A stretch of DNA of 64,000 nt from Cellulomonas cellasea (GTDB lineage: Bacteria > Actinomycetota > Actinomycetes > Actinomycetales > Cellulomonadaceae). The stretch is from NCBI RefSeq assembly GCF_006538745.1, contig NZ_BJLR01000026.1, positions 1-64,000 on the forward strand. Direction: 5' to 3'. Positions 1-6,388 of the stretch are shown piece after piece (positions within the stretch are counted from its first letter, which is position 1; each line of letters begins with the position of its first letter). The position numbers were made by a program, and so were the translations under genes. A model generated the notes under the pieces. It ran no database searches, was not told the DNA's origin, and saw only the letters and a list, made by a program, of their open reading frames with translations.

Positions 1-112
1 GGAGCCGCTCCAGCAGCGAGGTCCTGAGCCGGACGGGCTCGTCGCCTCGCTGACGGCGCGGCTCGGTCCGGTGGGCCGGGGTGAGGGTCGTGGACACGCG
101 CTTCCTCCGTCC

Positions 113-144
113 GTGGGTGGCCCGGCGCGGGCCGGGCCACCCAC
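113..144 (-). terminator. Hairpin downstream of the sugar-binding lipoprotein gene
   Basis: A perfect 14-bp stem (113-126 with 131-144) encloses a 4-base loop, 36 bases past the stop of the solute-binding protein gene on the minus strand. No T-run follows, so it may be a factor-dependent terminator or, as in many sugar ABC operons, an mRNA-stabilising hairpin between the binding-protein gene and permease genes lying left of the window. Nothing else is seen in bases 1-179. Confidence 0.6.
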
Positions 145-179
145 CTGGTCGGTGCAGCCGGAGTGGTCGAGCGGTCGGG

Positions 180-1460
180 TCAGCCCCCGATCGCTTCCTC
201 GACGTTCTTCAGGCCGGTCTCCCACGCGTCCTCGGGAGCGGTGTTGCCGGTCTGCATGTCCGCGAGGGCGTTGAGCAGGCCGCCGCCGATCGCGCCCGTG
301 TCGGGCCCGTTGTGAGAAGACCTGGCCTGGAGCACCGACTCGCTCATGACCTTCCCGATGGGCGAGTCGCCAAAGAACTCGTCGGTGTGGCTGAGGACCG
401 CCTCGGTCGTCAGCGCCTCCTTGGCGGCGGGGAACGTGCCGGTCTTCTCGAAGTGCTCGGCCTGGGCCTCGGGCGACATCATCGTCTCGATGTACTGCCA
501 GGCCCCGGCCTTGTTCTCGGCGCGGGCGGGGATCGCGATGACGCTGCCGCCCCAGTTGCCCCCGACGCCGGGCACGGACGTCACGCGCCACTTGCCGGCG
601 GTGTCCGGGGCGGCGTTCTTGATCTGCGAGAGCATCCACGAGGGCGCGATCGAGACCGCGAACGACCCGTTCGCGCGGCCGGGGTCCCAGCCGGAGGACC
701 AGGCGGCGATGTCCGCGCTCAGGCCGGCCTCGTAGGCGTCCACGGCGACCTGGAACGCGTCCTCGACCTCCGGGTTGGTGTCGTAGATCAGCTCGCCGTC
801 GTCGGAGTAGTACTTCTCCTCGACCTGGTTGACGGTGGCGAAGAAGACGGTCGTCTCGACGTTGTCGACGAACGGCTGCCCGGTCTTCTCGGTGTACGCG
901 GTCCCCATCGCGATGAAGTCGTCCCACGTGGACCACGCGGCCGCGACCTCGGCGGGGTCGGTCGGCAGCCCGGCCGCCTCGAACAGGTCCGCCCGGTACG
1001 CCAGGCCGAGTCCGCCGACGTCGGTCGGGACCCCGATGAGCGCGCCGTTCTCGGCGGTCGCGAAGCTCGTCGCCCAGTCCAGGTAGTCGTCCCCCAGGTC
1101 GTCCCCGCCGAGCGTGCGCAGGTCGACGAAGTTGTCCGGGTTCTCCACGAACTTCGGCAGGTCGTCGTTCTGGATCATCACGAGGTCGGGCACCTCGCCG
1201 CCCGCGAGCGCCGCGGTGAGGGCCGTGGCGGTCTCGGTGGTGCTGCCGACCTCGGAGAGCTTGACCTTCGCGTCGGGCTTCTTGGCGAGGTACTCCTCGA
1301 GCCCGTCCTGGGCGCCGATCCCCGTGAACGACCAGAACGTCACCTCGGCGTCCGGGTCCTGCGACCCCGCGTCGGCGCCGCCCCCACCGCCCGAGCACGC
1401 CGTCAGGACGAGAGCCAGGGTTCCTGCTGCGGCGGCGAGCGCCGACCTACGAGGCTTCAC
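180..1460 (-). CDS. Sugar ABC transporter solute-binding lipoprotein
   Basis: This 426-residue protein looks like a family 1 extracellular solute-binding protein that would capture a sugar or oligosaccharide outside the membrane and deliver it to an ABC permease. Residues 1-23 are a lipoprotein signal peptide (basic start, Ala/Leu-rich core) ending in a VLTAC lipobox, followed by a Gly-rich tether. The body has the usual cues of the family: TFWSFTG near the start, [14 protein letters not shown] and a GGSVIAIPA segment. The GTG start was chosen because GAAGGGG lies 7-8 bases upstream and translation from it gives a complete signal peptide. Permease genes are expected to the left. Two GAAA-N2-GTTTC palindromes upstream suggest LacI-type control. 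The exact sugar cannot be read from sequence. Confidence 0.9.
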   Translation of the reverse strand: MKPRRSALAAAAGTLALVLTACSGGGGGADAGSQDPDAEVTFWSFTGIGAQDGLEEYLAKKPDAKVKLSEVGSTTETATALTAALAGGEVPDLVMIQNDDLPKFVENPDNFVDLRTLGGDDLGDDYLDWATSFATAENGALIGVPTDVGGLGLAYRADLFEAAGLPTDPAEVAAAWSTWDDFIAMGTAYTEKTGQPFVDNVETTVFFATVNQVEEKYYSDDGELIYDTNPEVEDAFQVAVDAYEAGLSADIAAWSSGWDPGRANGSFAVSIAPSWMLSQIKNAAPDTAGKWRVTSVPGVGGNWGGSVIAIPARAENKAGAWQYIETMMSPEAQAEHFEKTGTFPAAKEALTTEAVLSHTDEFFGDSPIGKVMSESVLQARSSHNGPDTGAIGGGLLNALADMQTGNTAPEDAWETGLKNVEEAIGG

Positions 1461-1545
1461 GACAGTTCCCCTTCGTTGGAGTCCCACCCGGTCCCGCATC
1501 GTCGCGGGCACGGCCACCGCTCTTGCCCTTCGCCGTCGAAGGGTG

Positions 1546-1556
1546 GAAACAGTTTC
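1546..1556. promoter_or_regulatory. Operator-like palindrome GAAACAGTTTC
   Basis: A perfect palindrome with a one-base centre lies 86 bases upstream of the GTG of the solute-binding protein gene, next to an AT-rich CATATT (minus strand) that could be its -10 element. Palindromes of this size near sugar transporter promoters are usually bound by LacI-family repressors. The regulator is not identified in the window. Confidence 0.5.
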
Positions 1557-1677
1557 GCAATATGTCCCTGCTCCCGGACAGTAGCCAGCGGCCGACTCGG
1601 GCGTCAAGGGTCCGCATGCGCGCGACGGCCCGCGCGCGAGCGCGGACGAACGAGCCACCCGGCGGAACGGCTGGCGT

Positions 1678-1690
1678 CGAAATTGTTTCG
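1678..1690. promoter_or_regulatory. Second operator-like palindrome CGAAATTGTTTCG
   Basis: Five-base arms flank a three-base centre. The core GAAATTGTTTC matches the site at 1546-1556 in 9 of 11 positions, so the two look like copies of one operator 132 bases apart, allowing a looped repressor complex in the divergent region. The rest of the 279-base gap (1461-1739) shows nothing further that I can assign. Confidence 0.4.
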
Positions 1691-1739
1691 GCGCCCCGCG
1701 CGACGGCACGGCGTCACAGCATCCGGCCAGACTGCTCCC

Positions 1740-2072
1740 ATGACCGTCCTGCGCTCCCTGGTCCTGTTCGCCGTCGCGGCCCTCGCCGAGATCGGCGGTG
1801 CGTGGCTCGTCTGGCAGGGCGTGCGCGAGCACCGCGGCGCCCTCTGGGTCGGCGCCGGCGTGCTCGCGCTCGGCGCGTACGGGTTCGTCGCGACCCTGCA
1901 GCCCGACGCGAGCTTCGGGCGGCTCCTCGCGGCGTACGGCGGCATCTTCGTCGCCGGGTCCCTGGCCTGGGGCATGGTCGTCGACGGGTTCGAGCCGGAC
2001 CGCTGGGACGCGCTCGGCGCCGGGACCTGCCTGCTCGGCGTCGCGGTGATCATGTACGCGCCGCGCGGCTGA
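1740..2072 (+). CDS. YnfA/UPF0060-family small membrane protein
   Basis: The 110-residue protein has four predicted membrane helices (about 5-25, 32-51, 60-78, 88-106) and ends in the MYAPRG tail common in this family. It carries the conserved early Glu-Ile-Gly-Gly motif ([11 protein letters not shown]) and the [19 protein letters not shown] segment. YnfA proteins resemble small multidrug resistance transporters in size and topology; some work links Enterobacteriaceae YnfA to drug efflux, but substrate and role in actinobacteria are unknown. It is a single gene, divergent from the sugar-binding lipoprotein. Calls beyond family membership would be guesswork. Confidence 0.85.
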   Translation: MTVLRSLVLFAVAALAEIGGAWLVWQGVREHRGALWVGAGVLALGAYGFVATLQPDASFGRLLAAYGGIFVAGSLAWGMVVDGFEPDRWDALGAGTCLLGVAVIMYAPRG

Positions 2073-2121
2073 CCGTCCCCCACCAGCCGCGCGACGGGCC
2101 CCGGACAAAGCGCTGACCGGC

Positions 2122-2127
2122 TAGCAT
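2122..2127 (+). promoter_or_regulatory. Likely -10 element of a leaderless promoter (TAGCAT)
   Basis: TAGCAT lies 6 bases before the ATG of the ArsR-family gene. No ribosome-binding site fits between them, so the transcript probably starts at or next to the ATG, a common arrangement in actinobacteria. No convincing -35 is visible. Confidence 0.45.
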
Positions 2128-2133
2128 CGTCAC

Positions 2134-2535
2134 ATGGCGATGACACAGGCTCTCAGCGATCCGGTCGACACCGACGAGGGGCCCGCGCTCGAGGCGGCCG
2201 CCTGCCTGTTCCGCGGGTTCGGCGACCCGTCGCGGCTGCGGATCCTGCGCCACCTCGCGCTCGGGGAGCACCGCGTCGTCGACCTGACCGAGCACCTCGG
2301 GCTCGCGCAGTCCACCGTGTCGCAGCACCTCGCGTGCCTGCGGGACTGCGGCCTCGTGACCTCGCGTCCGCACGGGCGGGCGTCGGTGCACCGGCTGACG
2401 CACCCCGAGGCGCTCCTCGACGTCCTGTCGGCGGCCGAGCGGCTGCTCGGGCTCACGGGCGACGCCGTCACGCTGTGCCCCACGTCCGGCACTGGTGCGG
2501 CCGCCGGCACGGGACCGGACCGGCTGACCGCATGA
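2134..2535 (+). CDS. CmtR-like ArsR/SmtB metal-sensing repressor
   Basis: This 133-residue winged-helix repressor has the ArsR/SmtB fold: GDPSRLRILRHL in the first helices and the recognition helix around residues 57-70 (LAQSTVSQHLACLRD). Cys68 and Cys72 in the CLRDCG segment, with Cys115 near the C-terminus, match the three cysteines that bind Cd(II) or Pb(II) in Mycobacterium tuberculosis CmtR. The inference is a Cd/Pb (perhaps Zn) sensor. Its stop overlaps the start of a cation exporter by ATGA, and a second exporter follows, which fits a self-regulated metal-efflux operon. Cys24 is extra to that triad. The ATG was chosen because the -10 element lies directly upstream. Confidence 0.85.
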   Translation: MAMTQALSDPVDTDEGPALEAAACLFRGFGDPSRLRILRHLALGEHRVVDLTEHLGLAQSTVSQHLACLRDCGLVTSRPHGRASVHRLTHPEALLDVLSAAERLLGLTGDAVTLCPTSGTGAAAGTGPDRLTA

Positions 2536-3233
2536 GCGCCACGAGGCAGCTCGACGCCGCCGAGGTCGAGCGGCTCACGCGCCGTGGGCTCCGGCTCGCG
2601 CAGCTCACCGTCGCCTACAACGTCGTGGAGGGCGCGGCCGCGATCGCCCTCGGACTGCTGGCCGGGCTCGTGTCGGTCGTCGGGTTCGGGATCGACTCCG
2701 GGATCGAGTCGATCGCCGCGGTGCTCGTCGGGCTGCGCCTGGCGGCCCGGCTCCGGCACGGCGAGCCGGACGAGCGCAAGGAACGGACCACGCTGAGGCT
2801 CGTCGCCGCGACGTTCTTCCTCCTGGCCGGCTACGTCACGTTCGAGGGCGTGCGGAGCCTCGTCACCGCCGAGACGCCCGAGACGTCGGCACCGGTCGTG
2901 GTGCTCCTCGTCGCCTCGATCGTCGTCATGCCGGTCCTGGCAGCGGCCAAACGCAGGGTCGGCCTCGCGCTCGGCGACAACCTCGTCCTCGCCGACGCCG
3001 CCGAGACCCGCATCTGCGTCCTGCTGAGCATCTCGACGCTCGCCGGGGTCGTGCTCTTCCAGCTCACCGGCGCGGCGTGGCTCGACCCGGTGGCGGCGTT
3101 CGTGATCGCGGCGTTCGCCGTGCACGAGGGCCGGGAGGCCTGGGAGGGCGAGCTCGTCCACGACCATCACGACGACCACGACCACCACCACGACGCAGAG
3201 GCCCCGGTCGGGGGGTCCGAGGGGCCCGGATGA
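2532..3233 (+). CDS. Cation diffusion facilitator-like transporter, short form with His-rich tail
   Basis: The 233-residue protein has about five or six membrane helices resembling the membrane half of CDF transporters. The aspartates of the metal site are visible in GFGIDSGIES (first half) and in NLVLADAAET (second half). It lacks the cytoplasmic C-terminal domain of typical CDF proteins and instead ends in a His/Asp-rich stretch (HDHHDDHDHHHD) that could bind Zn, Cd or similar ions. The role inferred is efflux of the metal sensed by the upstream CmtR-like repressor. ATG starts overlap both neighbours (ATGA), so the three genes form one translation-coupled operon. Such short proteins are common beside ArsR genes in actinobacteria. 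Confidence 0.82.
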   Translation: MSATRQLDAAEVERLTRRGLRLAQLTVAYNVVEGAAAIALGLLAGLVSVVGFGIDSGIESIAAVLVGLRLAARLRHGEPDERKERTTLRLVAATFFLLAGYVTFEGVRSLVTAETPETSAPVVVLLVASIVVMPVLAAAKRRVGLALGDNLVLADAAETRICVLLSISTLAGVVLFQLTGAAWLDPVAAFVIAAFAVHEGREAWEGELVHDHHDDHDHHHDAEAPVGGSEGPG

Positions 3234-4147
3234 GCACCGGCCACGACCACGGTCACGGCACCGCGACCGGGCAGCACCGCCGACGGCTCGTCGCGGTGCT
3301 GGTCCTCACGCTCGGCGTCGTCGGGATCGAGGTCGTCGGCGGTCTGCTCTCCGGGTCCCTCGCGCTGCTCGCGGACGCCGGGCACATGCTCACCGACGCC
3401 ACCGGCGTCGCGGTCGCCCTCGTCGCGAGCACCCTGGCCACCCGGCCGGCGACGAACGAGCGCACCTACGGCCTGCAGCGCGCGGAGATCCTCGCGGCCC
3501 TGGCCAACGGGCTGCTGCTCGGCGGCCTCGCGGTGTGGGTCGTCGTCGAGGCCGTCGGGCGGTGGGCGGACCCGCCCGAGGTCGCGACCGGCCTCATGAT
3601 CGCCGTGGCCGCCGTCGGCGCGGTGGCGAACCTGGCGAGCCTGCTCCTGCTGCGCGGCGGTCAGCGCGAGAGCCTGAACGTGCGCGGCGCCTACCTCGAG
3701 GTGCTCGGCGACCTCGTCGGGTCCGCCGCGGTGCTCGTCGCCGGCGTCGTCGTCGCGACCACGGGGTACGTCCGGGCCGACGTCATCGCCTCGGTCGCGA
3801 TCGGGCTGCTGATCGTCCCGCGCGCCTGGTCGCTGCTGCGCGAGGTGGTCGACGTGCTGCTCGAGGCCACCCCGCGGGGGCTCGACCTCGACGAGGTCCG
3901 CGACCACATCCGTGCCGTCCCGGGCGTCGTCGACGTGCACGACCTGCATGCCTGGACCATCACGAGCGGCGTCGCGGCGCTGTCCGCGCACGTCGTCGTC
4001 GACGAGGCGTGCATCGACCGGCGCCGGCCCGGTGAGGTCCTCGACGCCCTCGACGCGTGCCTGGGCGAGCACTTCGCGATGGAGCACTGCACGTTCCAGC
4101 TCGAACCCGTTGGGCACCGTCCGCACGAGGGCGCCCACCACGACTAG
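3230..4147 (+). CDS. CzcD/ZitB-type cation diffusion facilitator
   Basis: This 305-residue protein is a full CDF transporter: a short His-rich N-terminus (GHDHGHG), six membrane helices, and a cytoplasmic domain from about residue 210 containing the DVHDLHAW motif typical of the family. The transport site is seen as LADAGHMLTD in helix 2 and YLEVLGDLVGS in helix 5; in the latter a Glu replaces the His of Escherichia coli ZitB, which may change metal choice. It would export Zn or another divalent cation in exchange for protons. The gene overlaps the preceding short transporter by four bases. Why two CDF proteins share one operon is unclear; they may differ in substrate or work together. Confidence 0.9.
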   Translation: MSTGHDHGHGTATGQHRRRLVAVLVLTLGVVGIEVVGGLLSGSLALLADAGHMLTDATGVAVALVASTLATRPATNERTYGLQRAEILAALANGLLLGGLAVWVVVEAVGRWADPPEVATGLMIAVAAVGAVANLASLLLLRGGQRESLNVRGAYLEVLGDLVGSAAVLVAGVVVATTGYVRADVIASVAIGLLIVPRAWSLLREVVDVLLEATPRGLDLDEVRDHIRAVPGVVDVHDLHAWTITSGVAALSAHVVVDEACIDRRRPGEVLDALDACLGEHFAMEHCTFQLEPVGHRPHEGAHHD

Positions 4148-4232
4148 GTGCCGGCTCCCGGCGCCCGCTCCTCGCTCCCCTGCTCGCGGACGGGTCGGCC
4201 GGGCGTCCGGTGCCGGGTCGTCGGGCCGTGGC

Positions 4233-4238
4233 TAGGGT
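4233..4238 (+). promoter_or_regulatory. Likely -10 element of a leaderless promoter (TAGGGT)
   Basis: TAGGGT lies 7 bases upstream of the ATG of the TetR gene with no room for a Shine-Dalgarno, so a leaderless transcript is likely. The gap 4148-4245 shows no clear terminator for the metal operon. Confidence 0.5.
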
Positions 4239-4245
4239 GAGCCGC

Positions 4246-4857
4246 ATGCCACGCACGGACCGGGTGCCGCGCCGGCGCCTCGACCCCGACGCCCGCCGCG
4301 AGGCGATCCTGACCGCGGCGGCCGAGGCGTTCGCGCGCGAGCCCTACGCCGACGTGACGCTCGCGTCCGTCGCCCGGCTCGCGGGGGCCTCGGAGGCGCT
4401 GCTCTACCGGTACTTCGCGGGCAAGGAGCAGCTGTACACCGCCGTCGTCGGCCTCGCGGTCGAGGAGCTGCTCGCGGCGCAGGCCGCCGCGCTGGACGGG
4501 CTCCCGGCCGGCACGCCGGTGCGGGAGCGCGTGCTCGCCGCCACGCGCGTGCTGCTGGACCACGTCGCGGACCACCCCCGGGCGTGGGCGCTGCCCCTGA
4601 GCGGCGCGGCGAGCGAGCCGGCGGCGACCGCGGAGCTGCGCCTGCGGGCGCGCGCGGACCACGTCGAGCGGCTGCGCGGGCTGCTCGCACCGAGCGGCGC
4701 CGCGCGTCACGAGTACGCGCTCTGGGGGTTCTTCGGCTTCCTGGACGCCGCGTGCCTGCGCTGGGTGCGGGACGGCTGCCCCGAGCACGACCGGCAGCCG
4801 CTGCTCGACGCCTCCGTCGGGGCGCTCGAGGGGGCGCTGGGCGACTGGGGCGCGTGA
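4246..4857 (+). CDS. TetR-family transcriptional regulator
   Basis: The 203-residue protein begins with a basic N-terminus and a TetR helix-turn-helix at about residues 17-63 (AILTAAAEAFAREPYADVTL, then LLYRYFAGKEQLYTAV). The C-terminal two thirds are a helical ligand-binding domain with no recognisable specificity. It sits just upstream of, and in line with, a GH13 gene whose promoter carries a 21-bp perfect palindrome of TetR-operator character, so control of the glycoside hydrolases is a reasonable inference, though unproven. A -10-like TAGGGT suggests leaderless translation. Confidence 0.88.
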   Translation: MPRTDRVPRRRLDPDARREAILTAAAEAFAREPYADVTLASVARLAGASEALLYRYFAGKEQLYTAVVGLAVEELLAAQAAALDGLPAGTPVRERVLAATRVLLDHVADHPRAWALPLSGAASEPAATAELRLRARADHVERLRGLLAPSGAARHEYALWGFFGFLDAACLRWVRDGCPEHDRQPLLDASVGALEGALGDWGA

Positions 4858-4917
4858 CGCGGTCCGGACGTGGACCCCGCCGCCTGCCGCCTGCCGACTC
4901 GGCAGCGGGCGAGGCGC

Positions 4918-4974
4918 TTGCGGGTCGATCGCGGCGTCGGGTAGCGTCGCGCTTTAGTGAGTCCGACTCACTAA
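4918..4974 (+). promoter_or_regulatory. Promoter and 21-bp palindromic operator of the GH13 gene
   Basis: A -35-like TTGCGG (4918-4923) and -10-like TAGCGT (4942-4947) are 18 bases apart. They are followed at 4954-4974 by a perfect palindrome: TTAGTGAGTC, one base, GACTCACTAA. The palindrome covers the predicted start of transcription and ends just before the GGAGG ribosome-binding site (4976-4980), an ideal repressor position. Its length and odd centre fit a TetR-family dimer; the adjacent TetR gene is the obvious candidate. The rest of 4858-4953 shows only a weak 6-bp hairpin (4891-4905). Confidence 0.7.
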
Positions 4975-4986
4975 CGGAGGTACGAC

Positions 4987-6228
4987 ATGACCTGGTTCGA
5001 GCACGCCATCTGGTGGCACGTCTACCCGCTGGGCTTCACGGGGGCGCCGATCCGCACCGCGCACGACGCCCGGCCCCGCCTGGAGCACGTGCGGGCGTGG
5101 CTCGACCACGCGGTCGAGCTCGGCGCGTCGGGCCTGCTGCTCGGCCCCGTCTTCACGTCGGAGACGCACGGCTACGACTCCGTCGACCAGTACCGCATCG
5201 ACCCCCGCCTCGGTGACCTCGCGGACTTCGACCGGCTCGTCGCCGCGTGCCGGGAGCGGGGCCTGCGGGTCGCGCTCGACGGGGTCTTCAACCACGTCGG
5301 CGCCGGTCACCCGTGGGTCCGGCGCGCGCTCGCCGAGGGACCCGACGGCGAGTACGCCCGGTTCTTCCGGATCGACTGGTCCGACCCCCGGTCGCCCCGG
5401 CCCGCGGACTTCGAGGGGCACTCCTCGCTCGTCGCGCTCGACCACGCGACCCCCGCGGTCGCCGACCACGTCACGGACGTCATGTCGACGTGGCTCGACC
5501 GCGGCGTCGACGGGTGGCGGCTCGACGCGGCCTACGCCGTGCCCGCGCCGTTCTGGGCCGAGGTGCTGCCGCGCGTGCGCTCCCGGCACCCCGACGCCTG
5601 GTTCCTCGGCGAGGTCATCCACGGCGACCACGCCGCGTACGCCGCCGCGTCCGGGATCGACTCGATCACGCAGTACGAGCTGTGGAAGGCGATCTGGAGC
5701 AGCCTCCTGGACCGCAACCTGTTCGAGCTCGACTGGGCCCTCGCGCGCCACGTCGAGCTCGGCCGCGGCCAGCTCCCGGCGACGTTCGTCGGCAACCACG
5801 ACGTCACCCGCATCGCCACGACCGTCGGCCCCGAGGGGGCGGTCCTCGCCCTCGTCGTGCTCATGACCGTCTCCGGCGTGCCGTCGGTGTACTACGGCGA
5901 CGAGCAGGCGTTCACCGGCACCAAGGAGGAGCGCGTGGGCGGCGACGACGCGGTCCGGCCCGCGATGCCGGGCACGCCCGCCGACCTCGCGCCGTCGGGC
6001 GGGTGGATGTTCCGCGTCCACCAGCAGCTCCTCGGCCTGCGCCGGCGCCACCCGTGGCTCGTGCGCGCGACCACCACCACGACGGAGCTCACGAACACGC
6101 GCTACGCGTACACCGCCCGGGGAGCCGGCGCCGCGGACGTGCTGCACGTCGAGCTCGACCTGACGGACGGCCACCGCGCCGTCGTGCGCGACGACGCGGG
6201 CGGGGTGCTCTTCTCGTACGACGGCTGA
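4987..6228 (+). CDS. GH13 alpha-amylase family glycoside hydrolase
   Basis: This 413-residue cytoplasmic enzyme is a single-domain GH13 protein acting on alpha-glucans, malto-oligosaccharides or trehalose-type substrates. Catalytic residues are visible: nucleophile Asp180 in DGWRLDAAY, acid/base Glu209 in FLGEVIHG and transition-state Asp272 in FVGNHDVTR; DGVFNHVG (98-105) and GYDSVDQYRID (63-72) are the other conserved boxes. It lacks a signal peptide, a starch-binding module and most of the usual C-terminal beta-domain, so it likely works on imported oligosaccharides. A strong GGAGG precedes the ATG. The operator upstream suggests substrate-induced expression together with the next gene. 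Exact specificity is not readable. Confidence 0.88.
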   Translation: MTWFEHAIWWHVYPLGFTGAPIRTAHDARPRLEHVRAWLDHAVELGASGLLLGPVFTSETHGYDSVDQYRIDPRLGDLADFDRLVAACRERGLRVALDGVFNHVGAGHPWVRRALAEGPDGEYARFFRIDWSDPRSPRPADFEGHSSLVALDHATPAVADHVTDVMSTWLDRGVDGWRLDAAYAVPAPFWAEVLPRVRSRHPDAWFLGEVIHGDHAAYAAASGIDSITQYELWKAIWSSLLDRNLFELDWALARHVELGRGQLPATFVGNHDVTRIATTVGPEGAVLALVVLMTVSGVPSVYYGDEQAFTGTKEERVGGDDAVRPAMPGTPADLAPSGGWMFRVHQQLLGLRRRHPWLVRATTTTTELTNTRYAYTARGAGAADVLHVELDLTDGHRAVVRDDAGGVLFSYDG

Positions 6229-6312
6229 GGCGCCGCGGGCAGGTTTGGACGTGACCCCGACGCAGCGGCACGCCAGACTGGGGGTCGCCGCGGCCGAGCG
6301 CGCCGCCCGTAG

Positions 6313-6330
6313 ACTTACGGACGAGTAAGT
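6313..6330. promoter_or_regulatory. Weak inverted repeat upstream of the GH3 gene
   Basis: ACTTAC and GTAAGT form 6-base arms around a 6-base centre, 58 bases before the GH3 start. The right arm with its flank (AGTAAGT) resembles one half-site (AGTGAGT) of the perfect operator at 4954-4974, but the arrangement differs, so shared control by the same TetR protein is only a possibility. The remainder of 6229-6388 shows no clear terminator. Confidence 0.35.
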
Positions 6331-6388
6331 AACTGCCGCCCGCCCTCTCACCGCGCTGCGGTGTCCCGCCCGACGTGAAGGAGCAGCC

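Noticed and set aside
81-2072. A 663-codon forward frame through the solute-binding protein region.
   Set aside because: Only its last 110 codons (from 1740) form a real protein (YnfA-like); the rest is antisense to the lipoprotein gene.
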